DNA of 11,861 nucleotides, taken from contig NZ_JAIOSW010000244.1 in the NCBI RefSeq assembly GCF_021107415.1, positions 1 to 11,861 of the forward strand, read 5' to 3'. Both the position numbers and the translations under genes were made by a program. The notes beneath the pieces were generated by a model. It was not told where the DNA came from, made no database searches, and saw nothing but the letters and a program-made list of their open reading frames with translations. This DNA comes from Desulfobacula sp. (GTDB lineage: Bacteria > Desulfobacterota > Desulfobacteria > Desulfobacterales > Desulfobacteraceae). Shown here in pieces: positions 1 through 7,713 of this stretch; the first letter of the stretch is position 1; each line of letters starts with the position of its first letter.

Positions 1-42
1 CATTCGACACTGATGTTTTTTATTGACATAAACTATCTTCAT
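1..42 (-). CDS. 5' end of an unidentified gene running off the left edge
   Basis: Reading the minus strand, an ATG at 42-40 opens a frame of 14 codons (MKIVYVNKKHQCRM) that stays open to the window edge. It is preceded by a strong Shine-Dalgarno sequence, AGGAGA, at 49-54 with ideal spacing. That ribosome binding site is the main evidence that the gene is real. The visible residues are too few to name a family. The gene is divergent from the MFS permease, so the roughly 450 bp between them must carry its promoter. Confidence 0.55.
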   Translation of the reverse strand, partial: MKIVYVNKKHQCRM

Positions 43-493
43 TTTAAATCTCCTGCTTATTCGATAACCTATATGTCTTGAAACATTTCAGGTGATTCTG
101 TCTTTCAGTTTTTGTTTAAGGCTCCAGCTTCTAATGACATCTTGTAACCTCTATTCTTAAATCCGATAGTACCAGCAAAGATATAGTGAATATGAAATCC
201 GTATACAAGGATAAAGTAACCCTCTCCTATAAAATTTAACAAAAGGTTAAACTAATTTTGAAGACGTTTTTGAATATTAAAAGAAGCGAGCTTATTCAAA
301 CCCCAGAATTGTCATTGATATCAAAAATATATGTCACTGGAATTTAGGTTGAAAAAATGGTTCCGATCATGCAAGAATTGTCTTTAAATATATTATAGAC
401 AGAAAAGAAAACATTCGGCCAATGGTTGAAAAACGACTACTCACTGGGCGCAGAAATGGTATGACCTGAAAAACGTGGTTTAACTCTGTTTCT
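43..493. other. AT-rich intergenic region between divergent genes
   Basis: No convincing gene is seen here. The region must hold the promoters of the left-edge gene and of the permease, but no clean sigma-70 pair stands out. One perfect 8-bp inverted repeat, TTTGAATA (269-276) with TATTCAAA (293-300), encloses a 16-nt loop and could be an operator or hairpin. A frame open from 353 to 469 on the plus strand, with an internal ATG at 422, reads like protein but has no ribosome binding site. It may be the remnant of a lost gene. Confidence 0.5.
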
Positions 494-1834
494 ATGTTCT
501 TGGGAAAGGATCAAATTATACCTTTGCATTTTATAAAACTAAAAACATCACGCCGCTGGCTGATATTTATCATTGCGGGAACTCTCTTTACCCTATCACA
601 GTTTTATCGTTCATCTGTGGCAGTGATTTCTCCGAACCTAATACAGGATCTTAACCTTGATGCCTGGAAACTCAGTACCGTTTCAGCATCATTTTTTTAT
701 GCCTTTGCCCTAATGCAGATTCCTGTTGGTATTTTTCTTGATAGTATCGGGCCAAGAATCACCATGACCTTACTCACTCTGGTTGCCGTAGCAGGAGCAT
801 TCCTTTTTGCTATAGGCGAATCCTACCACCATCTGGCCATTGGCAGGGTGCTTTTAGGGGCCGGAATGGCATGCAACTTCATGGGAACTTTAAAACTTAT
901 CACTATCTTGTTCGATCCGAAATACTTCGCAACACTTTCGGCAATAATTGTATCTGTAAGCACTGCAGGCAATATAGCAGCAGCAACCCCCCTCGTCATT
1001 ATGGTTCAATTTATGGGATGGAGAAACAGCTTCATGACAATGGGTGGAATTACTTTTGTCATAGCGTTTCTTTTCTTTTTCCTCTTAAGTGATCGGCCAG
1101 GTACCAAATTAATTTTGAGTCACAAAAACAATTCTCGTCCTATGATAGGAGACACTTTAAAAAGAGCTAAAATCCTTTTCTCTCAAAAAGATTTTTGGAT
1201 AATTTCTTTTTCCACCTTTTGCCGTTATGGCGTTTTTGCTTCTGTTCAGGCGTTATGGGCAGGCCCTTATCTTATGAATGCCATTGGACTTTCTCCGGTT
1301 ACAGCTGGTAATATTATCTTACTTATGAGCATAGGTATAATCATCGGCAGTCCTTTGAGCGGACATTTATCTGATCGTATCATTAATTCACGTAAAAGGA
1401 TTATTATTCCCGGCATATGGGGTATGGCTATCATTCTATGTATTCTTGTGTTCCTACCGGATGGAACCGGAAAAATTACATTATCGTTACTCTTTTTCTT
1501 GTTTGGCTTGTTCAGCAGTTCAGGCCAGATAATGTATGCACATATTAAGGAACAAGTGCCTCATGAAAATGCCGGTATGGCTATGACAGCAATCAATTTT
1601 TTTACCATGGGCGGGGTCGCCGTTTTTTTACAGGGAATGGGCTCAGTTATGAAATTCTTATACCCCGGAGCATCCCTTGGGGTCCCAGCCTTCAGGAGTG
1701 CCTTTCTAATTTCCGGTGTTTGCCTTGCCATTATCGGTGTTTGTTATACTTTGACTTCAGAAACCCTGACTCTGGAAATTACAAAGTCCCAAATGTCATT
1801 TCATCGAAATGAAGATTCTGGTACTCAAGAATAA
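494..1834 (+). CDS. MFS family permease, substrate unknown
   Basis: A 446-residue inner-membrane transporter of the major facilitator superfamily, with the usual length and about twelve hydrophobic helices in two halves separated by a charged loop near residues 200-230. Motif A of the family is clear in the TM2-TM3 loop (G79, D83, G86, R88 in GIFLDSIGPR), and its degenerate copy GHLSDRI lies in the second half. A glycine-rich helix follows R118 in LGAGMACNFMG. The family moves small solutes by proton or ion coupling. The style recalls organic-anion or sugar-phosphate type permeases, but the substrate cannot be read from the sequence. The start is uncertain: ATG 494 has no clear ribosome binding site, while an in-frame TTG at 524 follows an AAGGA at a long spacing. 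The conserved core begins near residue 20, so either start gives a full transporter. It appears to be a stand-alone gene and is less AT-rich than the block downstream. Confidence 0.9.
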   Translation: MFLGKDQIIPLHFIKLKTSRRWLIFIIAGTLFTLSQFYRSSVAVISPNLIQDLNLDAWKLSTVSASFFYAFALMQIPVGIFLDSIGPRITMTLLTLVAVAGAFLFAIGESYHHLAIGRVLLGAGMACNFMGTLKLITILFDPKYFATLSAIIVSVSTAGNIAAATPLVIMVQFMGWRNSFMTMGGITFVIAFLFFFLLSDRPGTKLILSHKNNSRPMIGDTLKRAKILFSQKDFWIISFSTFCRYGVFASVQALWAGPYLMNAIGLSPVTAGNIILLMSIGIIIGSPLSGHLSDRIINSRKRIIIPGIWGMAIILCILVFLPDGTGKITLSLLFFLFGLFSSSGQIMYAHIKEQVPHENAGMAMTAINFFTMGGVAVFLQGMGSVMKFLYPGASLGVPAFRSAFLISGVCLAIIGVCYTLTSETLTLEITKSQMSFHRNEDSGTQE

Positions 1835-1887
1835 TTATCTCTGTACAAATTATATAGGGGTTCGGATTTTTCAGGGTACCCAGAATA

Positions 1888-1913
1888 TTGATTACTTGCA
1901 ATCCAAGTATAAT
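1888..1913 (+). promoter_or_regulatory. Possible promoter of the small lysine-rich gene
   Basis: A perfect TATAAT (-10 box) lies at 1908-1913, with TTGATT at 1888-1893 as a possible -35 box. The 14-nt spacer is shorter than ideal, so this rests mainly on the -10 box. It would give a leader of about 45 nt for the gene at 1965. Confidence 0.35.
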
Positions 1914-1964
1914 GGAAATACAATCAATAATTATATTTATCAAAGCAAAATCAAAGGGGAATTC

Positions 1965-2066
1965 ATGGCTAAAGGAAGAGATACTCAAAAAAACGTTAAG
2001 AAAAAATCAGAAAAAACCTTGAAAGAAAAACGCAAAGAGAAAACAGCCAAAAAGGGTAAGATTTAA
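1965..2066 (+). CDS. Small lysine-rich protein (33 aa), function unknown
   Basis: ATG at 1965 follows a good ribosome binding site (AAGGGGA, 1954-1960). It opens a 33-residue frame beginning MAKGRDTQKNVKKKSEKT, and roughly four residues in ten are lysine. The longer frame that starts upstream at 1809 is not the gene, because only this ATG has the ribosome binding site. I recall tiny lysine-rich proteins with a similar opening and a similar KTLKEKR-type middle in diverse proteobacteria, all without known function. The charge would allow binding to RNA, DNA or the ribosome, but that is inference. It has its own possible promoter and is followed at once by hairpins at 2064-2101. It is independent of the permease, whose stop lies 130 nt upstream. 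Confidence 0.6.
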   Translation: MAKGRDTQKNVKKKSEKTLKEKRKEKTAKKGKI

Positions 2067-2101
2067 TACTCAAGTATTATCCTTATGGAAACTGCCATAA
2101 G
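2064..2101. repeat. Two back-to-back inverted repeats after the small gene
   Basis: TAATACT (2064-2070) pairs with AGTATTA (2073-2079) and overlaps the stop codon of the small gene. CTTATGG (2082-2088) pairs with CCATAAG (2095-2101) across a six-base loop. Both are perfect 7-bp stems. No run of T follows the second one, so a classical intrinsic terminator is not shown. They may still end or stabilise the short transcript. Confidence 0.4.
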
Positions 2102-2546
2102 ATTTCCAGAGTATCAATGATATCTGTTCAAATCTTGATAAAGTTTTAGGCGATTCAGTTCTGACTATAATCAGGACCAATAAAATTTCGGGAACCACAC
2201 CGGACGTATAGACATAGTCCACACCATCGCAGAATGGATACTCCAAATATATTTGGACTATTTCCATACAAACTAAAATACCCGATAACGGCCTGGCTAC
2301 TGTTAGAGTTTTGAGAGATCTAAAGTTTATTCAAAAAGGTTTGTTTCTGTAAAGCTGAAATATTTAATTCTGCTTTTCCTCAAATATTTGAATCTCTTTA
2401 CAATCGGAATATCACTTGATACAAGTTTATCAATCAAGATTGCATGATGTCTGGAACTGTGTATAGCTTAACATTATGTGTAAAAAGCATAATGAAAATA
2501 TTCTTCATAAGAATTTGATGTAATTATTCACTTCTATCAAAACGGG
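2067..2546. other. Gene-free, palindrome-rich intergenic region
   Basis: In 480 bp I find no gene with a ribosome binding site, but there are many inverted repeats. GTTCTGA (2158-2164) pairs with TCAGGAC (2171-2177) using one G-U pair. A perfect 16-bp palindrome, TCCAAATATATTTGGA, lies at 2242-2257. A perfect 12-bp palindrome, TCAAATATTTGA, lies at 2380-2391. CTTGAT (2415-2420) pairs with ATCAAG (2433-2438). Two more pairs lie close to the next gene. The region must contain the promoter of the TrlF-like operon, and it could also hold operators or a structured RNA. Confidence 0.45.
2472..2514. promoter_or_regulatory. Paired inverted repeats upstream of the TrlF-like gene, possible operators
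   Basis: CATTATG (2472-2478) is mirrored by CATAATG (2488-2494) across nine bases. ATTCTT (2500-2505) is mirrored by AAGAAT (2509-2514) across three. Both lie 33-75 bp before the start codon at 2547, where an operator would be expected. A weak -35-like TTAACA (2468-2473) overlaps the first arm. No repressor gene is visible nearby, so the regulator, if any, is unknown. Confidence 0.3.
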
Positions 2547-5336
2547 ATGACTATGGAAAAATTAAATAATTTCAACGATTCCAGGGGATCGATCTGGAGA
2601 AAATGGGATTTGCATGTTCACACACCTGACACAAAACTCAATGATAATTACAAAACTAATGATGGTATCGATAAGTGGGATCAATTTTGTGATATTATTG
2701 AGAATTCGGATGTTGAAGCGTTTGGACTAACAGATTATTTTTCAGCTGCAAATTATTTTATTTTTCTGAATAAATTTTCAAAAAAATATCCAGACTCTAT
2801 AAAAAGATTCTTTTTAAACATAGAGCTTAGACTCAATGAATCAGTGAACAAAGAGCAAGAGGAGGTGAATATTCATCTGCTCTTTAATCCATCTTCAATC
2901 GATAAAATTGATAAATTTTTAAACAAGCTGAACATCGTTAAAACTGGTAAAGATGATACTCCAATAGTATGCTCTGAATTGAAAACAAAAGATGAGTTCA
3001 AATCTGCAACGGTCACAAGGGAAAATATAATCAGCGCATTTGAACAGACATTTGGTAAAAAAGCAATTCGACAAGATCATTTTCTAATTATCACAGCTGC
3101 CAATAATGATGGCATTCGCCCAATGCGTGGAAAAATGAGAAAAGAAGTTATAACAGATGAAATAGACAAGTTTACGGACGTCTTTTTAGGTGGTATTCAA
3201 AATGTGAATTATTTTTTAAAAACTAATAGACTTGAAGATAATGAATCTTTTATTAGCAAAAAACCTGTTATATCAGGCTGTGACGCTCACTCATTTAAGG
3301 AGTTGAGCGAATATTTGGGTAAAAGAATTACAGAAGAAAAAAATGATATAGAGCGTATTTTAAAAGATGTAACTTGGATTAAAGCAGACAAAACATTTGA
3401 AGGATTAAGACAGATACTTTACGAGCCAGATCCCGGTGAACGAGTAAAAATTAGTCCTCTAAAACCAGACAGTAAAGATGATTTCAAAGTTATTCATAAA
3501 ATCAGATTTAAAGGAACTGACTTTCCTGAAGAGGTAAAACTAAATAGCAATCTCTGTTCAATTATTGGAAGTCGATCTTCTGGTAAATCCGCACTACTCG
3601 CATATATAGCACATGCGGTTGATAAAGAGCTAACCGAAGAATTGGTTAAAGGCCCAGGCGAAGGTAGCGAGTATCACTGGAACAAAATAGATTTGCGACA
3701 TACAATTGAATGGGCTAATGGAAAATCAAATAATGAAAGCCATGGGAAGATCGTATACATCCCACAAAATTATTTATTCGCTAAAAGCAAAGACCCAAAT
3801 GAAATTAAAGATAAAATAGAACCCGTACTTTTCATGCACCTGCCGGAATTTAAAACACAATATTTAAAAACAATAAATCTCATTGACACTAAGAATGTGG
3901 CTATATCAAATGAAGTTATTAGTTGGTTTAACATATCAAATGCCATTCAGACTTATAGAGAAGAATTAAAAAATATTGGTGACAAAAATTCTATTAAAGA
4001 AGAAATAAAACAAACAGACTTGAGAATTAATGATCTGAAAACTAAATTTCAATTGAGTGATGAGGATATAAAAAAGTATCAAACGATAAGTGCCAAAATC
4101 GCAGTATTACAAAATAAAAATGAAAAAATTAATGATCAATGGATACAAATTGGCAATGTTTCAAAGGAACAAAACTTTTTTAAGATTCTCAAAATATCTC
4201 TTTTACCAGCACCCGATAGTTTACCTTCAAACCTCCAAGAACAAATCGCATCCATTTTGGATAATGAGGAAAGACGGATATTAAACAATGTCAATGAAAA
4301 AATTATTGAATATAAAGATTTTATTGAAAATGAAAAACAAACGCATGAGAAAAATATAGCTAAAATAACAAAAACAAACATCGCCTTGATAGAGAAATAT
4401 CAGAAAAATATCGAATTTAGAGCACTTGTTAAAAAATTAAACGAGCATAACCAAAATATTGGTATTATAGAAACAATAGAAGCAAAAATTGATAAAAAGA
4501 AAATCACGCAAGATATCTGCGAGAAGAATATTAAATTGGCACTTGATGAAAGAAAATTGTTAATAGAAGAATTAGCGATCTCTATCGATCAAACCGACCA
4601 AAGTATGATTGAGGGCATAAAATTTGGTATTGAATTTGGGGTAAGCAATCATATCGAAGAAATTATACAAATACTTAATACTAAAGAAAGAACTCAATTC
4701 GTAATAAAAGGTGATTTTCAGCTTGATAGTATGAGAAAAAAACCAGGTGATTTTTTAAATGCTATAAATACCGGAAGACAAAAAACAATAGCACATAATA
4801 ATCCCAAGGATGTTGCACGACGAGCTCTAACATTCACTGAAAAAATACTATTTACAGCAGAAATGGAAGGCGATAAAATTGGCGGATTTTCAGAACCGAC
4901 AATGACACCAGGGAAACGGGCATTATTTGCTTTACGTTTGATACTTGCCGAATCAAATGGTACATGGCCGTTACTCATAGATCAGCCTGAAGATGACTTA
5001 GACAGTCGCTCAATTTATGATGAGGTTGTTCCCTTTTTAAAAGACAAGAAAAAAGAACGTCAGATAATTATGGTGACTCATAATGCAAACTTAGTCGTTG
5101 GGGCAGATTCCGAACAGATAATAGTCGCAAATAGGAATGGAGATGATAGACAAAATGAAGACGGCAAACAATTTAATTACTTAACTGGCAGTATTGAATT
5201 CTCCTATCCAAAGATTAAGAATTGCCCAGACACCTTAAATTCACGTGGTGTTAGAGAACATGCTTGTGATATCCTTGATGGAGGTAAGACTGCTTTTGAA
5301 CTAAGAAGAAACAAATACAATTTAACAAAGATCTGA
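2547..5336 (+). CDS. TrlF-like protein: PHP-type N-terminal domain plus SMC/ABC-like ATPase
   Basis: A 929-residue protein with two recognisable parts. Residues about 16-300 form a PHP-like metal-dependent phosphoesterase domain: HVH at 23-25, TDY with D63, H110 in IHLLF, and DAH at 246-248, followed by the segment FEGLRQILYEP typical of TrlF-family proteins. Residues about 320-880 form an ABC/SMC-type ATPase: Walker A GSRSSGKS (341-348), Q-loop glutamine Q407, a lysine- and glutamate-rich coiled coil across about 440-720, a signature-like TPGKRA (787-792), Walker B with D812 and a QPEDDLD continuation, and switch histidine H845 in VTHNAN. This layout is shared with SbcC/Rad50, RloC and PrrC-type ATPases, which sense or handle damaged or foreign nucleic acid. 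An anti-phage role is inference. Two start codons (2547 and 2553) are close together and the ribosome binding site is weak. It heads a likely three-gene plus-strand unit. Confidence 0.85.
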   Translation: MTMEKLNNFNDSRGSIWRKWDLHVHTPDTKLNDNYKTNDGIDKWDQFCDIIENSDVEAFGLTDYFSAANYFIFLNKFSKKYPDSIKRFFLNIELRLNESVNKEQEEVNIHLLFNPSSIDKIDKFLNKLNIVKTGKDDTPIVCSELKTKDEFKSATVTRENIISAFEQTFGKKAIRQDHFLIITAANNDGIRPMRGKMRKEVITDEIDKFTDVFLGGIQNVNYFLKTNRLEDNESFISKKPVISGCDAHSFKELSEYLGKRITEEKNDIERILKDVTWIKADKTFEGLRQILYEPDPGERVKISPLKPDSKDDFKVIHKIRFKGTDFPEEVKLNSNLCSIIGSRSSGKSALLAYIAHAVDKELTEELVKGPGEGSEYHWNKIDLRHTIEWANGKSNNESHGKIVYIPQNYLFAKSKDPNEIKDKIEPVLFMHLPEFKTQYLKTINLIDTKNVAISNEVISWFNISNAIQTYREELKNIGDKNSIKEEIKQTDLRINDLKTKFQLSDEDIKKYQTISAKIAVLQNKNEKINDQWIQIGNVSKEQNFFKILKISLLPAPDSLPSNLQEQIASILDNEERRILNNVNEKIIEYKDFIENEKQTHEKNIAKITKTNIALIEKYQKNIEFRALVKKLNEHNQNIGIIETIEAKIDKKKITQDICEKNIKLALDERKLLIEELAISIDQTDQSMIEGIKFGIEFGVSNHIEEIIQILNTKERTQFVIKGDFQLDSMRKKPGDFLNAINTGRQKTIAHNNPKDVARRALTFTEKILFTAEMEGDKIGGFSEPTMTPGKRALFALRLILAESNGTWPLLIDQPEDDLDSRSIYDEVVPFLKDKKKERQIIMVTHNANLVVGADSEQIIVANRNGDDRQNEDGKQFNYLTGSIEFSYPKIKNCPDTLNSRGVREHACDILDGGKTAFELRRNKYNLTKI

Positions 5337-5449
5337 TTATCTTTTAGGTATTTTTCGGTGGATGGATTATCTCAATTTACATAATATCCAGATCTGCAAA
5401 ATAACTGTGTTCCCCTAAAAAATGAAAAATATACATTGACAAATTTATT

Positions 5450-6313
5450 ATGAAAAACTGGAAATTCAGCAAAGATAGATATCCCTTGTCCGGGGAAATG
5501 TGTGCATTTTCAAATATTAAAATTGCAAAGACATCATTACTTCTTTTTGATCGTATATTTGTCTCGACGAGAACGAAAGCAAACAATAACGATCCTTTTA
5601 AAGACGTACCCGAAGATTTCACATTTGGTATTAATAAGGCTAACTCGAAAACATTAATGGTGATTGAAAAAAAAATAGAAACAGATTCATTAAGCTCTTC
5701 GGCAAATTTTATGGACTTACATGATCAGGTACGGAGACAAGTCTATTTAGAGTTTGGGATTCAGGCAACATCTGTTTATAACTCAGAGAATGCCTTTAAA
5801 CATGAATTCCCGAATGGGCAATCGCTCGCATACCAAGCAGCTTTAAATAACCTATCTATCCCAAATGAATCTGATTTGGAATGGAGACAGGTTGTTGACT
5901 TTCGAAAGGACGTTGAGGCTAAACAAAAATACCGCGACCTTCGATTCTGGTTAGAATACGGGCTAAATGCAAAAACACTACAACATGCGACTGATATCAT
6001 CAATAAACGCCTTGATGATTATGAGTGGGCATTAAAGAAACATGGCATTAAAACCGTTACTGGTGCACTGTCAAAAATTCTCAGTACAGAATCGCTTGCT
6101 GCAATCACAGTCGGTACAGGAATCAGTGCCCTACTGGGCGGGCCAATTGGGGCTATTTTGTCGGGAGGCCTACTTATTACAGCACAATGTTCTGTCTGGG
6201 TAGCTGAAAGACGTTTGGAACTGATGACAATCCAAAGGGAACAATTTCCTGAAGTGATGTGGATTCACGAAGCAAAGAAGCTTTTTAAAAACAAACCATA
6301 TAGATTCTCTTGA
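5450..6313 (+). CDS. Protein of unknown family with C-terminal glycine-rich hydrophobic segment
   Basis: A 287-residue protein I cannot place in a named family. The N-terminal 140 residues are soluble in character. A conserved-looking core, WRQVVDFRKD at 145-154 followed by AKQKYRDLRFWL at 157-168, resembles a motif I have seen in uncharacterised proteins next to defence genes. Residues about 215-245 are strongly hydrophobic and glycine-rich (IGAILSGG type pattern), enough for one long membrane helix or a short helical hairpin, and end in an amphipathic charged tail. It lies 113 bp after the TrlF-like gene and 104 bp before the HEPN gene on the same strand, so co-transcription is plausible but not shown. 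ATG 5450 lacks a good ribosome binding site, so the start is uncertain. A membrane-acting effector is one possible role, by inference only. Confidence 0.7.
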   Translation: MKNWKFSKDRYPLSGEMCAFSNIKIAKTSLLLFDRIFVSTRTKANNNDPFKDVPEDFTFGINKANSKTLMVIEKKIETDSLSSSANFMDLHDQVRRQVYLEFGIQATSVYNSENAFKHEFPNGQSLAYQAALNNLSIPNESDLEWRQVVDFRKDVEAKQKYRDLRFWLEYGLNAKTLQHATDIINKRLDDYEWALKKHGIKTVTGALSKILSTESLAAITVGTGISALLGGPIGAILSGGLLITAQCSVWVAERRLELMTIQREQFPEVMWIHEAKKLFKNKPYRFS

Positions 6314-6417
6314 GGGCGGGCTTTCAACATATAGCACAAAAGCTAAAAAATATGGGAGATTTTAATAAACATTCTTTTAAGTTTGATATCTGATGACTAA
6401 TTAATAGTGAGCGGATT

Positions 6418-7641
6418 ATGCCAGTAAAATGGAAAAAAAATAAAAATCTAAAGCCCCAAATTATACTATCCAAAATTAATAGTATTAAAACAGTTACTGA
6501 TGATAAAAAAATCTCATACTCAGGATTTGAATATCATAATGTAATGGCCGTATTGCAGAATATGATTCAGTTCCCAAAAAGTTTTGAAGAATTAGACAAA
6601 GAATCAATTATTTCTGAAGCTGTAAACAATATTGCAAAAAAAGCAGATTTAGATAATACATCTGTTATTGATGAAATAAATTCTTTGGTTCGATATAAAT
6701 TGGCTATTAGGCAATTGAAATATCATATGCTAACAACCATATCCATAAAAAGGCCCTTTCCGAGCAAAAGAATTATATTAGAAGACTCTACTATCAGAAT
6801 TTTGGATTATAAATATCCCAAAAAATATATTGGAAGAGATGAAATTATCTCAAAACAAAATTTAGATATAGTCGAAACACCATCAAATTATACAAAACTT
6901 ATTGTGACCTTAAAAAGTAAATCTTTAAATGGAGCTATTACAAAAGCACTCCGTGTTCTTGATATTCAAAGATCTATATGGTGCCTTTTTGGAAATGCTA
7001 GTTGGGAAATTGGGGGGGATGACTGGCAACCGATCAATAGAATAAGATTGGGGGGGAAACATACACTTCATAAAAATACTGGAAAATTAGCAACGAAAGT
7101 ATTCTGGTATGAACCCAACTTTGTTAAGACAAAATTATTTTATGTGGATAACTTCAAAGATTATAAAAAGAATTGCGCATGGGCTTTGAAACAATTAAAA
7201 CTTTCTAAGTATAAAACAAACATTAAAGACGCATTAATACGCTATGTTCGTGCGCTTGATGAAAGAGACCAAAATGTTGCTTTGATTAGACTTTGGGGAG
7301 CAATTGAAGCATTGGCAGCACCTTCAGAATCGAATTATGATTTAGTGACTAGACGATGTTCTTTTTTATATTCGGACCAAGAATACCATAAACAAGTTTT
7401 AGAGCATCTAAGAGAATATAGAAATTGTAGTGTTCATGCTGGGGATCAAATTGGTCGTGCTAAAACTAATTGTTATCAGTTGCAGAATTATTTCTACAGC
7501 TTAATAATTTTCCACTTAAAATCTGCTAATGATTTTTCGAGTTTAGAAGAAGCAAATAATTTCTTGGATTTACCATCAAATAAAAAATATCTTCAGAAGA
7601 AAAAGCTGTTAATAGAGAAGGCTATTAAATTCATATCATAG
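6418..7641 (+). CDS. HEPN-domain protein (Apea-like), likely RNase toxin
   Basis: A 407-residue protein. The C-terminal third carries a HEPN fold signature: an acidic helix RLWGAIEAL at 291-299, then SFLY, then YRNCSVH with R335, N336 and H340, which is the R-x4-H catalytic motif of HEPN ribonucleases in its common RN form. Downstream helices to about residue 370 complete the domain, which resembles the Apea-type HEPN of abortive-infection proteins. The N-terminal ~270 residues are not recognised. They contain beta-rich stretches and may sense a trigger or hold the HEPN domain inactive. A ribosome binding site, GTGAGCGG, precedes the ATG at good distance. It is the last gene of the plus-strand block, and its stop is 72 bp from the stop of the convergent NERD gene. 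The motif is intact, so RNA cleavage is a reasonable prediction; the target is unknown. Confidence 0.75.
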   Translation: MPVKWKKNKNLKPQIILSKINSIKTVTDDKKISYSGFEYHNVMAVLQNMIQFPKSFEELDKESIISEAVNNIAKKADLDNTSVIDEINSLVRYKLAIRQLKYHMLTTISIKRPFPSKRIILEDSTIRILDYKYPKKYIGRDEIISKQNLDIVETPSNYTKLIVTLKSKSLNGAITKALRVLDIQRSIWCLFGNASWEIGGDDWQPINRIRLGGKHTLHKNTGKLATKVFWYEPNFVKTKLFYVDNFKDYKKNCAWALKQLKLSKYKTNIKDALIRYVRALDERDQNVALIRLWGAIEALAAPSESNYDLVTRRCSFLYSDQEYHKQVLEHLREYRNCSVHAGDQIGRAKTNCYQLQNYFYSLIIFHLKSANDFSSLEEANNFLDLPSNKKYLQKKKLLIEKAIKFIS

Positions 7642-7713
7642 TAAATTTTTGGCATTGACTCTGGCTATAGTCCAAACCCTTTAAAACGTTTGAATTAACA
7701 ATATTTAAAGCTA

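Noticed and set aside
353..469. Open frame of 38 codons on the plus strand with an internal ATG at 422.
   Set aside because: It has no ribosome binding site and no recognisable family, and short open frames are common in AT-rich DNA. It may be a gene remnant but cannot be supported.
1874..1881. GGGTACCC palindrome after the permease gene as a terminator.
   Set aside because: It is only 8 bp with no loop and no following T run, so it is explained by chance.
7642..7713. A bidirectional terminator between the convergent HEPN and NERD genes.
   Set aside because: Only a 4-bp stem (GACT/AGTC) was found, with no T run next to it. Termination here is expected but not visible.
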